Source: Elysia chlorotica (lineage: Eukaryota > Mollusca > Gastropoda > Plakobranchidae). From it: a stretch of 64,000 nucleotides of DNA. The translations under genes were made by a program, and so were the position numbers. Below, piece by piece: positions 11,400-24,967 of this stretch (its first letter is position 1; every line of letters begins with the position of its first letter). The stretch is from contig RQTK01000179.1 of the NCBI GenBank assembly GCA_003991915.1, positions 544,957 through 608,956 of the forward strand, read 5' to 3'. The notes under the pieces are model-generated. The model was not told the origin of the DNA and did not search any database. It saw only the letters and a program-made list of their open reading frames with translations.

Positions 11400-12010
11400 A
11401 GTTACAATTTCTGGGGTTGCTGTTGAATAGATTGGTTCTTATATGGTTAATATTTCATGGGTTGAGATAGAGTAACTCAGTGGATTGGCCGTTATGTAGT
11501 CATGGTTTCTTGGGTTGATATAGGAATGTAGACTAGCTTGGTCCTATTGTTGTCTTTTGTTTCTTAGTTGGCAGAGAAAAGATTGGTACTTACATAGTCA
11601 CTTTATCTTGGGTTGCCTTCAAATAGATTGGTCCTTATGTAGTCAATATTTCATGGGTTGATATAGAATAGATTGGGCCTTGTGTAGTCGCTATATTTCT
11701 TGGTTTGCCATTGAATAGACTGAGCCAAATGTGCTTATTTTTTTCTGGGGTTGACATGGAATATATAGTCCTTATCTAGTTACTCATGAAAGGGGGGGGG
11801 GGGCATCTTTCTTTTTTTAATTTCTCAAATTGAAAGAGAGCCAGTTGGTCCTTATTCTCAGGCCAATATAGAATAGATTGGTCCTAATGTAGGCCTAGTC
11901 ATTATATCTTGGGTTGACCTAGATTAGGTTGGTGCCTATGTACCTACTATTTCTCGAGTTTACACAAAGAGGCTTTGTCATTAGGTAATCACTATTTACT
12001 GGGTGTCTTT
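11400..12010. repeat. Degenerate intronic tandem repeat
   Basis: Several imperfect units share the pattern TTGGGTTGA.ATAGAATAGATTGGTCCTTATGTAGTCA.TATTTC, roughly 70-80 bases apart. Divergence is high, so this is an old array. Confidence 0.6.
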
Positions 12011-13532
12011 TACTTTAGTTCGCTTTTTATTTTGCCAGTAGATTGGGATATTGTGATGGCCTGACATTTGTTTACAGGGACTCTAAGAATCCGTATGATT
12101 TCATTGTAGCAAGCAAGATGGTACTTTATATGGGAAAATTTCATCGGGATTGAATTTTTATTCGGCTCTTCATTTTCTTTTACTTCCAAGTTCTATTTGT
12201 AGATTAGTTTTATTTGCTTGTTTTGGTGATTTTTCTTTGCATATTTACACATGAGTTTACTCTAAAATCATATGAAATATAATTTGTTTATTCTTGTAAA
12301 ATTCATTTAGGATATCATGGTCCATCAACTCAGTTGAATAATGTCCTATCAAATTTTTTAAATACTTTAAATCTTTAGTGCTGTAGAAATGAAGGATCTG
12401 TACAACAGAGTTGGCATATAGTTTTACATACTCCGTGATTTTGGCTGCTGCACACTATTTTAATCTGTTGTATTTGCCTCAACTAACCTGTCTCTTGCAT
12501 ACTGTGTATTATTAAACACTAAGAAGGGGGAAAGATATTACGTCAGTACCAGAATTAACCAGAGAGCTGAAGTATCACTTAGAATCTAGCATCACACAGA
12601 CTTTGAGTTTTGACAAGCATTTGTTTATAGATGATCACTTGAGGAGAGAGGCCACCATCTTTGATTTTCTGGTTAACGCTTTGAATTATACAACTTTTTA
12701 ATATGGGCTTAAGAAAGCAGAGGATGGTTGACAAGAAAAAAAAAAGATTGTGTTAACCTTTAACCAATACTGATATCCACTTGGGAAAGGACTATTTCAC
12801 ACTATTTTAAAGGTGCATCCATTAGGAATAGTATTGAAGATAGCGCGTCCTGATGAGGTTAATGTACTTAAAGGTATTACACATCCTCTAGAGAGTATCT
12901 ACAAAGGACAGATCCTTTTGCAAACCTTCTCTTCACTAGGAACTAGACTTATGCATTATTTTGTGAAAACTGAAAATTTGAGGGCGAGTTGCTCAAAATG
13001 TGAAAGAGCAACCCAGTCTAGCTTGAGGACACATGGGGCAATTACAACTGGTTGTTTTATTGACATTATTTCGTGATCTGTGAGATTTCCAAGCAATTAT
13101 CCAAAACTAAATGAACTACTCACAGTAATTTGCCATTGCCTGTCTTTCCGATTAGAAGTTGTTATATTGACTTGACTTGGAATGATTCATACAATGTAAA
13201 GAGATTGATTTGTACTTGGCTCTTGAGCGATAAACTTAAGTTAACTCAATCAAGATGTGCTATATCGAGCAGACTCCGATCGGGGGGAGGGAGGGGGGCT
13301 TTACAGTGAAAACCAGTTGACATCAATGCATACGATATGTAAAATGTAAATAATCCACACAGACTTGCATGTCTGGAATAATTTTTGCATACTTCCATTT
13401 GAAGTGCCTTGGTGGGGTATAAGTTTTCCTTAGACTGATTATTGTATACGATTATCATAATGTTTTGCTCTGCGCCCTCACAGTGAGGCACTTTGTCTGG
13501 TGTTGTGTGTAACGCTCCATCCCTCTCTGCAG

Positions 13533-13607
13533 GTTATAGGAGTGTGGTTGACGATCCGCTATCGTAACCAGAAAGACCCTCGGGCTAACCCTAGCGCCTT
13601 TCTCTAA
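13533..13607 (+). CDS. Tetraspanin alternative last exon A
   Basis: After a CTCTCTGCAG acceptor, 24 codons and TAA encode VIGVWLTIR and then [15 protein letters not shown]. This completes TM4 and the cytoplasmic tail. The tail is the conserved TSPAN13/31 C-terminus. Candidate poly(A) signals lie downstream at 14594-14599, 15537-15542 and 15566-15571, all before exon B, so a transcript can end here. Confidence 0.9.
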   Translation, partial: VIGVWLTIRYRNQKDPRANPSAFL

Positions 13608-15813
13608 GCATAACCTCTGTGTGAACACAGCAAGGTATCCCAACACAACCACCCCCTGGAAGCTCTGATTGTGATATTACTCTTCTTTTCTTCCATTATC
13701 TGTTTTCACTTGGTGTTGTTACTACCTTTCATACCTTTTTTCAATTTTTAAATTTTTTTTATTGCTTTTCTATTGGAAACAATTTTGTTCTTGCATCACA
13801 TGAATGATCGCTGGAGCATGCCACACCAACTATTTCTGTTTCATTCATAACTTTTTTGTAACGAGTTTTACATTGACGATATTTATTTTTTTATTCAATA
13901 TAAAATTAAAAATCTTATACGTATTAGCTCTTCATTTGATTCTTTTTACTTTTGCGTGTTTTTTGTTTGTTTTTGTGATTATTTTTTGTCGGTATATGCT
14001 TAAATTGTGTATCTTTCTTTCTTTTTTATTTTTAGTTGTTTTTTTTTTTTTTTAAGTATACATTATGATTGGTTCATGATATTAGGTAGTTTTGGTAATT
14101 TCTTTATTCATTAGCTGGTATACAACTTATTTAATCATTAGCAATGTCATGTAAATATGTTTTGTTTTTTAGTTTTACTTTTATTTTAATGAACAATTAC
14201 TTTATGAATATATAGGGTGTTGTTTGCTTTTTATTTTAAGATCTCAGGTGTTCCTACCCGAGTATTTCAACTATTTGTATGACTATTACTACATGTGCTA
14301 TAAAGTCTGCTATTGCTACTGCTACTATTGTCCTTGTTTTCAAATTACTGGTACTATTGATGCAGTTGTCTCTGCACATATTTCCTCTGTTTTTCTTACA
14401 TTTCCCTTGCTGTAGGCACACTCTTTTTTTTTCTTCTGATCTGACCTCCTTCACTAAGCTCTTTATATTTTTTTCAACTTTTCAGTTCTAATATTAATGG
14501 TGCCCCGAACGTATTCAAAAGAGCTGGCAAAAAGATTTTTGTTTTTTTGTGTTTATTTTTACCTTTCTTGGACAAATTTTAATCCTTGTCCTGAATAAAT
14601 ATTTGAAAAATTAGATGAATGTTGTCACTCATATTTTATATTGGCCTTCGTCTTGATTTTTACTTTAATTTGTTCTTTTCATTTTTATCTCTTGTTTTTA
14701 TAACAGTTAAGAAAGTTCTGAAGAAGAAAAAATACCATCAGTCTTTCTTCAGTAATTAAATTTACATTTGATCTAAAATGCTGTCACATTAGATTAAAAT
14801 TAATGGTGTTTTTGTTTTTAATGGACTCCATGCAAATTAATTTTTTTTAATATAAATTAATGCTCTTATTCATACTTTTTATTTTGGTTAAAAGCATCTT
14901 TCAGAGGAGCATATTTTTTTCCTTGATATTTTAATGAGGGTCAATCAAAACAATAGTGTAATTTTCATTTCCTTCAGTCTAGCTTAAATGTCTTTTTTTT
15001 TTTTTAGAAATTGACAACTTTTGGGAAATGTAAAGACCAATTGGGTAAAGTAGGCGCAATTTGCAAAAATTGATATGATGCAGTGCAGAATTCACTTTTT
15101 ATCCTTTTGGCTTAGAAGATGGTTTTGGTCTATATATCTTTGTGCCTTGGGTTTATTGTTTTGCTTTTCTTTATTTTATTTGGGACAATGGATCTGAGTT
15201 GTTGTTTTGTTTTGTTTTTAACTTTTGAAATGGGTTTTTTTTTTCCTCTTCTTTTCCCTTTGTTTGACTGGTACAGGGTTAATGTTATTTTAATATATCA
15301 CAGTTGTGTCTGTTGTTGGTTTTTTTGTTTGCTCGTGTTTTTGTTTTTTTGTTTGTTGTTTTTGTTTTTTTCTTTGTTGTTGTTTTTTTAAAGCTTGTGT
15401 TTCTATTTTTTCTGTAAATCAATTGAATTATTATTACTATTAGTGAAACACTTTAAATCTGATCTCTGTATCTTAATTCTAGGTGAGAAATATATAAAGT
15501 TCTACTGGGTCCAACTTCATTATGTAATCTACCTAAAATAAACTTTTGTTTCATAAGTAAGCACAAATAAAGTTACTATTCATATCAAGCCAAAGTTTCT
15601 ATCCTTAGTGTTATAAAGAAATGTCATTAAGTCATAATTGTTATTAATTTACACCATTTATTTTTGTTATTGATTTTATTTATTTTTCAGCATCATTTTT
15701 GAAATCTCCGACTTCCCTCAATCCTTTTTCTCCACCTTCATTCACTTTCAGTTTCATTTTTTTTTATTGTATCTAATAAGACATACATTTATTTGGTGTT
15801 TTTTTTTCTTCAG
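13608..15813 (+). other. 3' UTR of exon A and/or intron before exon B
   Basis: AT-rich and T-rich, with no exon seen. Small frames are poly-F/poly-L translations of T-rich DNA. The stretch just before 15814 is a good polypyrimidine tract. Confidence 0.55.
14594..14599 (+). promoter_or_regulatory. Candidate poly(A) signal for last exon A
   Basis: AATAAA with T-rich sequence around it. Further AATAAA hexamers at 15537 and 15566 are alternatives before exon B. Confidence 0.4.
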
Positions 15814-15888
15814 ATTATTGGCGTTTGGCTTGCTTTGAGATACCGCAACCAGAAAGATCCTCTGGCGAATCCTAATGCTTTCTTGTAG
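15814..15888 (+). CDS. Tetraspanin alternative last exon B
   Basis: After a T-rich tract and TTCTTCAG, 24 codons and TAG encode IIGVWLALR and then [15 protein letters not shown]. Length, phase and stop position are identical to exon A. The amino-acid changes are conservative (V/I, T/A, I/L, R/L, S/N), while third bases differ widely, so the copy is old and has been kept under protein constraint. It is used as an alternative to exon A, not in series, since both end in a stop. Confidence 0.88.
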   Translation: MIGVWLALRYRNQKDPLANPNAFL

Positions 15889-17754
15889 TGGAGCAACAGG
15901 GAGATGTTTACCCCAACCCATCACCTGTGGCTTGCCTCAGTTCCTTGGACTTGCACCGTTCAACATTTAGCTGATAATTTGCATGTGATGATTCCATCAT
16001 AGTTTTTTAAGTTTTAATTGACCATTGGCTGAGGCCAGTAATGTTTTTTTTTTGTTTTTAATCCCTTTTTTTTTTTCAATACATTTATTTTAATGGACAA
16101 TGTGCATGCTACAGCTGTAGTTGTTGTTTCTTTGGCATTTATTTGTTGGCATTGTAAGTGAATTGGCCAGTGTTAGTTGTGATTCTTGAAGAAAAGTGTG
16201 AGATTGTCAGGTTCTGAACCGAAATGCTATTGGTTTGAAGTGTGAAAGAGTGTTGTGGGATTAATATTATTTCAGTCAAAGTACATGTCAAGGCTTGTTG
16301 TGTTTGGCCCACTTCGTGTGAGTATAACATTGCATGAAACTTGTCTATATCACACTGAGCCATCATTTTTAATTTCTTGTGTATGCATATTTAGCAAATC
16401 ATGTGATGTTGTATACCCTTATTTTGCTATTTATTTTCTTGTTGCAATGTGTTTTATGAGATACTGTACATTTTTATTTTCCATGTGGTTCTCATATAAC
16501 TCCAATAATGAAAATAATAAATTTTAGTATGAATAAGATTATTAATATCTTATATTATTTTTATTCTTTGTAGATAAGAGGAATATTTTCTTTTTTTTTT
16601 TCTTTTTTTTTTTTGTGTGTGGTTGTTCATCTTTATGGGCCAGCAGGGCAAAAGAGGCTTCAATAGGATGATTAACCCTGTGGTCTTCATTAATTTTTCT
16701 AATGAAATAATCTGCTTTTTTGTCCGAATACAGTTTGCATGTCTCTTTATCTAAATAACTTTGTGCACTATTCATGTGGCTCAAAGAGGCCCTTTGCTTT
16801 GAAATCCATTTCATTCTATGCTACCATTATTGCTTCAGTTTAAATATTTAGATAAGAAGTTAAATTAATTCAAGAGGGTTATTGGTTACTGCTGAAATTT
16901 TTTCTGGAGCCAGCATGAAAACATTTGTACCTTAAAAGTCCCCTGTAACTTTATGTCTGTTGCTCCAAAATTCTAGAAATGTGCATTCTTTTATTTTAGG
17001 AACTTATGTGATTTTTCTGCTCTTAGTAGAAGTTTTAAAAATTGTTGCTTGATAATGTAGTATCACAACAGTACATTTTTTCCCGATTGAACATTTTTCT
17101 CGGTACTGTATTATGCATGCAAAGATTTCTTGGCCTATAAAGGCTTAGGTTGAACAGTTCTCGTATTATAAAAGCAATAATTATTGCAAAGAAATGCTCA
17201 CTTAGGTTGATTTTTGTTTTCAAAAACAATTTGGCATATGAAAATCTTTTTTTTCAAGATATCAACCATAGAATGTTTTTACTAATTTCATTAACTGACT
17301 GGCTAGTTAAATAAACTAGAAAATTAGATAGAACTAATTTATCATTGATTGGACAAATCTCTGATTTATAGATTTATCTACTGTTAATTTTTTATTTGAT
17401 GTTTTAAATGAGAGGAAATAAACTCAAATGATGCATTAACATCAGAGTAGTTTTCTTTATCTGATGTTCTTTTTTTCTTTCCTTGTTCTAATTGTTTGAA
17501 AAAAAATTTATCAGACATAAGATTTCAAAGAAGTACAAAAACTTTCCTTTTTTTAATTGTTTATGAAAAATGTTATCAGACATTAGATTTCATAGACGTA
17601 AGTTGAAAATTGTAAGTTCCCCAATAAGGTGATCAGATGAGGCTTGGTTCTGAATTGGAAAAGGGACATCTCTAGGTCGGTGTCTTGGCACTTAGTGAAC
17701 AATGAGATAAAAATTATTTCACTGGTCTTGATGGTGGGTTGGGGGGGGGGGGGG

Positions 17755-18010
17755 GCAAACTGGCTGAAGTGGTAGAGCGTTGGTCTCCAGATCGGAAAGT
17801 GCTTGTTTAAAATCCCACAATAGGCAGATTTATTTGTCTGCCTTTGTCCCCTGTAACTGGTTGGGTCTATTTCTAGTATACTGTGACCGGCTGAGTAAGG
17901 AGTCATGTATCCCCGCCTTGTCTCATGTGTGGCAGCACTTAAAATTGTCTGACAATATCGCCTTTATTGTGCTGGCGTTGGACACTTAACCAACCCAACT
18001 CAACTGAACT
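17755..18010 (+). mobile_element. tRNA-type SINE
   Basis: The head has GGCTGAAGTGGTAGAGCGTTGG; the body has ACTGGTTGGGTCTATTTCTA, CTGTGACCGGCTGAGTAAGG and TCATGTGTGGCAGCAC; the tail has TGCTGGCGTTGGACACTTAA and CCAACCCAACTCAACT. A G run of about 14 bases precedes it. Confidence 0.82.
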
Positions 18011-21000
18011 TTATTGTGGGTTAACACTACAGCATCTCAGCCACTTTAGATGATGTAAAATTAATGTCAATAGTGAGTGGGCAATAACAGTTGCTTTGAG
18101 GTTATTGTTTTAAAATATTATCATAAAGTATGTTGAAAAACGTTTACCTTACCATTTTACCGACGCCCTCTTGTTGTGGTATTTTTTTTTTCTTTAATTA
18201 TTATTATTCATGTCTTAAACAGCTGTCAATCTTTTTTTGTAATGTCAAATACAATTTATATCTCGAATGATTTTGTATTATATATCTTTTGTATTCCAGT
18301 TGCTATTGTGGTGGGTTTTTTTTTTTATTATATATAGTTATTGTTTTGTTTTTGTTTTGTTTGTTTGTTTTTTGTTTTGTTGTTGGTTTGTTGTTTTTTT
18401 TTTGGGAGGGGGGGGGATGTTGTTGTATACAAAGGGCAATCATGAGATTGTAATGTATCAGAGTATTTTAATGTATATATAGCATTAATTTCTTATGTTT
18501 ATGTGTTCTTATTACTTGAATATATTAATTGGGCTCCTGTAGCTTCTTTATATGATGGTTTCTTTCTTTCATTCATTTTTTTCTGCTTGTATTCATTTAC
18601 ATGCCTCTATTTTCATTGGCATTTTTTCCTATTTGGTTTCCATGACGGCCCTCTCTATAATGCTAAAAAGACATGATGATTAATTATTACATGTACTGCA
18701 ATTTAGGAGGGGCTGAAAATATGTATACAAAATTTGTAGCAACTTTGTGGGAATTAGTAGAACTCTTGGTTTGTTTTTGTTTCTGTGGTGTGGTGTGATT
18801 TTGTTTGTCCCTCTGTTCTTTAGTCTTCCACTTCCACTTCCAGTAATGGTGAGATTGAGCTGCTTGCACTCGGTGTATTGTGTACCTGTAACTTAAGCTC
18901 TGTTTGTTGATTTTCATGTGGGTTGCCTGCAAAGTTTTAGAGTGACCTGTGCAGTACTGATCCAGGTGTAATACTAATAACTTACTACATGTACGTCTTA
19001 ATCCAGCAAATGGAGCGTTATGATTTATCATGTAATTGTAAAGCTAATGGGACCAATGAACACACAAAGACTTGGTTGTTGTTTTTTTCTCTGAAAATGT
19101 AATTTGTATGTAATATATCATTGTTGTATTTGCCTGTGGATCAGTTGTTTAATTTTTGGCTATTTCGTTCACAAACTTCCTGTGCAAATTTTTTTTTCTT
19201 GTTGTGCGAAAGTAAGAGTATTAAGACCTAAGTGTAGATTTAGATTTTGAATTTATATGCTTAAGACTTACATTTCCATTTTTCAACTATTTTTTTATTC
19301 AGATTTCATCACTCTCTAGGCTAAAGTTTCCATTCTGCATGCTTTTCTGGCCAAGCTACTCATTCATTGTGTTTGTAATTCACATTGTTCAATCCTGCAA
19401 TCCTCTTATGATCATAAGTATTGTGTAATATATTTTTCTGCTCCTTTTCCGTCTGAAAAATGTGTTTAGTATTTGGCTTGATAACAGTTAATGAAGAGTT
19501 CCGGACATAATATGAGCTGATTTCTTTCTTCTTTTCTTTTTTGGCTTTACGTGTACTTTGTTTTTCTGCATGAATTGTTTTCTTATTACATTGAGTTTTG
19601 AGAAATGCAGTCATACAAAATACAACATTTTTAATGTATTATTTCTTGGTCAACCTAATGTCGGTTTAAAAAAGAAAAAGTCAAACGGATGAGCATTGAG
19701 TTTGTTTTTATTTGATTGTGCACTGGTACCCTTTGAAAATCTGACTCAAGGCTTTTACAAAATTGAGAAGTAGCAAGTCTTTATAGAATCTCTTGATAGA
19801 AGCTAAACCAAAAGCCAATTTGTTTTGACAAGAACTGCTACAGTATTTTAATTTATTGGGTTCTTACATAATTGAGATTTTTGTGCCTTAGATTTTTACA
19901 ATTATTCCTCCTGATTTTTTTTTCAATGTGGTGATTAAAGTGTTGTTCATCTTTTAAAGGAGGCGTTAGGGGATATTTTAATGTTTTGTTGTTTTTTTTT
20001 CTTCAGTGGCAAAATGTTTCTAAAAGAAAATTTATTGACAGCTAAGGGAGTGGAAATGTGTATTTTAATAAACAATGAGAATAAGGACTTAACAATAAGA
20101 ATAAGGACTATACTTTATTTTACTCAGAGATTGTTTCATTTGAAATTACATGTATAATTGTTTGTGTTTAAATAATTTAGGTTAATTATTATATTTTGAT
20201 TTCACTTTCCTGGTACTGAGTACTGAGTACTTCAGGCTTTTACATTTTACAAGATCTGAAAATGTGAAATGCTTTAGTTTTTATTCACCTGAAACTGCTT
20301 CTCTTGTTTATGCTAGAATAGAATGCTTGAAGTTCAAATATTATTTTGTCAGTTTTTTATGTATGTTAGAAAAAAATGTTCATATACAATAGAGCAGATG
20401 ATGCTAGTTAAACATTCATTTTCACAGAATGATCTTACTATGGTTCTTTTCATTTTACTAACCATACTCTATTAAAATTGAATTTTTTCTATAGTTGAGA
20501 CACAAAAGTCGTTGCATGCTTCTTTTAAATCATTTACATGTATTGCAAAATGGTTGTTTCGCTATTTATAAATTATACTTCATTTTGTTGCATTGTGTGC
20601 TATACCATATATTTGTAATCCAGCTAATAAAAAGTAATATTGTATCAATGGCAAAGGAAGGATGATCTAAAACAATTACCAATAGATGAAAGTCCCAATT
20701 TTATTTATTTTGTTTATGGGCAATTTAACTTGTACTGAAAGATTATTTAAATAGCTAATCATAGAACCAGCTTTAAATCGTAGAAAATAAGATATGGCTC
20801 TTAGAGATACAAGTAATGATTTCTCAGTACAAAGGGGAATTAAACTTAAACGCCTGGCTTACTATGCATTTAGATGCCATAGTCGGACGTCTAAGTCTAC
20901 TTCACCTATGCACTGGGCACCATTTACAGTGACTTTGGTGGGAAGTGGTAAGTTTTTGACTTAGTTCTTTGCTGAACTATAAATTTGAATACACTGTATG

Positions 21001-21058
21001 TACATTTTTTTTCTTCATCACTTTTTGTACATGATAGTTGTATGGAACGTGATTGTGC

Positions 21059-21064
21059 AATAAA
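21059..21064 (+). promoter_or_regulatory. Candidate distal poly(A) signal of the tetraspanin gene
   Basis: AATAAA followed by AGTTTTGTCTCTGTATC and further T-rich sequence, a typical upstream/downstream arrangement. Confidence 0.5.
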
Positions 21065-22220
21065 AGTTTTGTCTCTGTATCTTCAGTAATTTGTTCCTTT
21101 TTATTGTAGACAATTTATTTCAAACTAGCTGAAAATGAAACGAGTAGCGTGACTTAAATTTATCAATTTATTGTCTCTCTAGCTCTCCTTTATGTACTTT
21201 GTTGTAAGGTTTTTGCTCCAGCTACCATAGTTATATGTAGTACCCCAATGATGCTAATTCCGTAGAGCTTTTATCCTGATGAAGAACTGAATTGAGAAGT
21301 TATATGCTATGGTAGGACAGGTTGGAATTAAGCAAAAAGGGCCTTGTCCCCCCCCTCATGGTGCTTCCCAGTTTTTATCTATAACTGATGTTCTGTCACC
21401 TACTCTCGACTTTGCAATACCTGTATCAAGTTTCAATTGCATGTAATTTTGTTTGTCCAACGCGAAAAAAATCTATAAAACTGTTGCAATTTGAAAAAGA
21501 AAAAAATTAGAATCAAGCCTACCTGTATGTATTTAGGATCAACGGACTGGGCAGTAATATTAATCAGACAAGTTAAAGTACACTTTAACTAATAAAGTAA
21601 TGATAAACTTTATTTCTGTATCGCTCTACCTCAAAAATGCTTAGGCTCAGAGCGTTTTACACTAAAAGTACATGATGTGCATTTTGATAACAATTATCAC
21701 TAATATCATTTATAAATATATGCAAACTAATAAAACTATGCTAATTTTGCGTTGGTTGATCTATGAAATATGTTTATAATATTAGCGCATTGGAATACTT
21801 AGGCGACAGAAATTAAACTAGTAAATTGAAAGGGATAAGAAAATGGGTAGCATATTTTATTCTACTCTAGGAATTATAATCATTAATACAGCTACGAGCA
21901 TACATGACGTAATGACGTTCAGTTGGGGGGAACAACAATGCACAGGTATAGTCTGTGATATATTGCCAATGGGTTGTGAGATGCACATCTGTAATTCACC
22001 ACATTTAGGTCAGGTTGTTCATTTTCACCAGTAATCACCACTGAAGTACAAATGAGCGTGATTTAATTAGACAATTTATTTTCCAAAGTTTTGTGGCACT
22101 GCCTTTGATTTAATGGGATATCTCTCTATTTCTTTGAACATGCATGCCTCTTTCTCTCTCTCTCTCTCCATTGGGTGACGAGCATTGGTATTATCATAAT
22201 CATCAGCAGCAGCACCGTAA

Positions 22221-22277
<57 letters not shown>

Positions 22278-22314
22278 TATTATTATTATTAATATCATTA
22301 TTATTATTATTAAA

Positions 22315-22364
<50 letters not shown>

Positions 22365-23019
22365 GTAGGCCTACAGTATGGTAAGTGCTGATATACGCAG
22401 TTAAACTTAAAAAGATTTCTCTTTGGTCTTTTAGATAACACCCAGTAGGCTGAAGACCTAAGCCATGTCTATTAAACATTACAGAAAAAGTCCACAAAAA
22501 TATAATTAGCTCTTAGGTTTTGAAAGTGACTAGATTAGGATCTCCTCTTACTCGTAGGCCCCATTTACATTCATCCACAAAGTTGATGGGAGTTGAACTG
22601 CCAAGCCTTCGATCTGGGTCATTGTTTGACTGACTGACTTTGTCTATGAGAAAGAATCCTCTCACACTGTCAGTCCACGGACTGCTGTTGCTGCTTTGCG
22701 TGAAATTCAAACGTCAACAAAATGGCTGACCCAAGCTACACATGTACTTGGGTGATAAAGCAATAAACTGCAGTACATTCTCTTTTTTCTTCCACCCAGA
22801 CATTGTATCAGTAGACCATGAGCTAGTGCTACATATGTTATAGTATTAATATTATTATTATAACCAAGCTTATTATATTCCTGGCTGAGTATATAATTAA
22901 TACAAGTAGGCCGTGCCACTACAAAAGTACTCCTGCACTAATTTGACGGGTATCTACGATTAATTTTGACTTCAGGGCAATAAATAAAAAGTCAAAGACT
23001 AGTTCACCATAAAGTTAAT
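21065..23019. other. Convergent intergenic region
   Basis: Lies between the 3' ends of the tetraspanin and GPATCH8-like genes. Apart from the ATT microsatellite nothing is supported. Frames of Ile, Leu or Tyr runs are microsatellite translations. Confidence 0.5.
22220..22363. repeat. (ATT)n microsatellite, interrupted
   Basis: About 140 bases of ATT units in three blocks separated by small changes near 22275 and 22310. Confidence 0.95.
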
Positions 23020-23025
23020 TTTATT
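23020..23025 (-). promoter_or_regulatory. Candidate poly(A) signal of the GPATCH8-like gene
   Basis: TTTATT on + is AATAAA on -. It lies about 1.95 kb beyond the stop codon in an AT-rich 3' UTR. Confidence 0.45.
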
Positions 23026-24967
23026 CACGATAAGGACAAGCACATACACATTTTGGAAAGATAACAAGATTGCAGGTATATGTATCTAACTTGTTGCATG
23101 GATTGGTTAAAAAGTGGATCACATTAATTTTAATAACATTAACACAAAACATTGGTGATTTATTCAACAGATTATTGGATCCCAAATGGATATAATAAAA
23201 ATCAGGGGGGAAAGTTTTATTTTCCTTCATAATAATGCTGAATTAACAATGACAGACAAAGTAAATAAACTAATACTAAGTTATACCTCTTTTGTCGAGG
23301 CTTTTCCTGGCATCAAATTTATAACAACCTTGTTTGCAACTTTTGATAATGAAACATAGAATATGAATGAACATAATTTTACACCCACAAATTCCTGTGC
23401 ATTTTAAATACAATGTGACTAACATGAGTTATAATAGTGGTACGGAAACAACCATGGAGGAATTATATAAAGTTGATTTGTGCTCCTAAGTAAACTAACT
23501 AGTCAAGCCTCTAGAAGCAATTACTTTTTAAAAACAAAAACAAAATTTCCTTAAGCAACAATCACACCAAAATTATATTCACATACACATATGCTTTGCC
23601 AGTCAGGCGAGATTTGTCAACCTCTAAAGCTATTTTATGTAGATTTAGCTGTTGCTATTTCTGCATCAATCTTGGCTTAAGACTTGATGCTTTGATTTAG
23701 AGCTGCCGCACAAGTTGTTCATCATCAACATTCTTCCAGTGTTTGTGCACGTATATAGTGCGGCATCACCTTCATCACCCTGTTGTTTTAACAAGGTGCC
23801 TTATATGTGAATGCTAATTTTTAAAACATTACCATAATGACCTTTAAAATAATGAAAAGGAGGATTCATTGGATGGGGGAGAAGGGGGCAATAAAACAAA
23901 CCATCTCTGACATACTTAAGTTATATACACAGAGAATGAGTCACAATCCACCATCAAATGTTTTGGTTAATTTTTCTTCTGCATTGGGTTTCAAGCACTC
24001 TAGTCTATTATTTCTAACATTTTAAGGACTATGGAACAATTTTAAAAATAACGATGTTAAATATTTTTTTTTTAAACTTGAATCCGGACCAAATTATTTT
24101 AAATTTATTGCTCTAAGGATTGAAAAAAAAAATAAGAAAAAGATATGAAACAGACATTTGCTCCATGTTATAGCTCACATACATATTACCTGACAAGTTC
24201 TAGTAAAATAAGAACATTTTTCAATTGCATTCCACATGCCCTTAAAGCTCTCAATAGTGAAATTTCTAAAATTCAATCCAGTAAAACAAATGAAAAATTC
24301 TGTCAATCAAGTTTCTTTCGGTGACAAACCATTAACAAATATAAAAATGGAGGCATAAATGAGTGTCACTAACTGTGGTAAAAAAAAAATACTGGTGAAG
24401 AAAGCTTTTCAAGACGAATGAGAATGATACTCATAGAAAAATACCACTATAATTTGAAGGAAGAAAACTAACGAAGTGTGGTTTATAAGAAATAAATTGA
24501 GCATCTCCAGACGATAGCAATTATCATAAGTCACATGTTCAAAACTGGCAATGAAAAATTTGCTACTATAAGTGTTGCTGATCCAATGAGTGCACAAGTA
24601 CGATAAAACCACATTATAATATATAAAATCAAAACAAAATAAATAAAGCTTCATTTACACATGTAAAATATTTACATATTTTCATTATTTAAGAGACTAG
24701 CTTAAGCTTGCATATATCAAAGTCATATCCATATGCAATTCTTTTAACATACAAAGCAAGAACAGAAAAGAACACATGAACCAATAACAATTTATAAGGC
24801 TTCAAAGGCTATAAATCATATAGGCTACCTTGAAAGACTTTATCAAACCTCATGAAATATAATTTCCAAGTCTTGTCCAGTAAGGATCGAATCATCCTTT
24901 AGCAATTCCTGGTAGGTTCAAAATCAACTTAAAGAGCTCAATGCTAGTTTGATCACAGTCAATAAGC
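23026..24967 (-). other. 3' UTR of the GPATCH8-like gene
   Basis: AT-rich sequence between the stop codon and the candidate poly(A) signal; nothing else was recognised in it. Confidence 0.5.

Larger units (their letters stand above)
15889..21064 (+). other. Candidate long 3' UTR of tetraspanin exon B
   Basis: About 5.2 kb without supported coding sequence, rich in T runs and ATTTA-like words, up to the AATAAA at 21059. It contains one SINE and an early AATAAA at 16516-16521 that could give a short form. Extent is inferred from the polyadenylation signal only. Confidence 0.4.

Noticed and set aside
12813-13076. 87-codon frame
   Set aside because: No family resemblance, lies in a tetraspanin intron, and no matching splice sites in phase.
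22126-22497. Poly-Ile, poly-Tyr and poly-Leu frames
   Set aside because: Translations of the ATT microsatellite.
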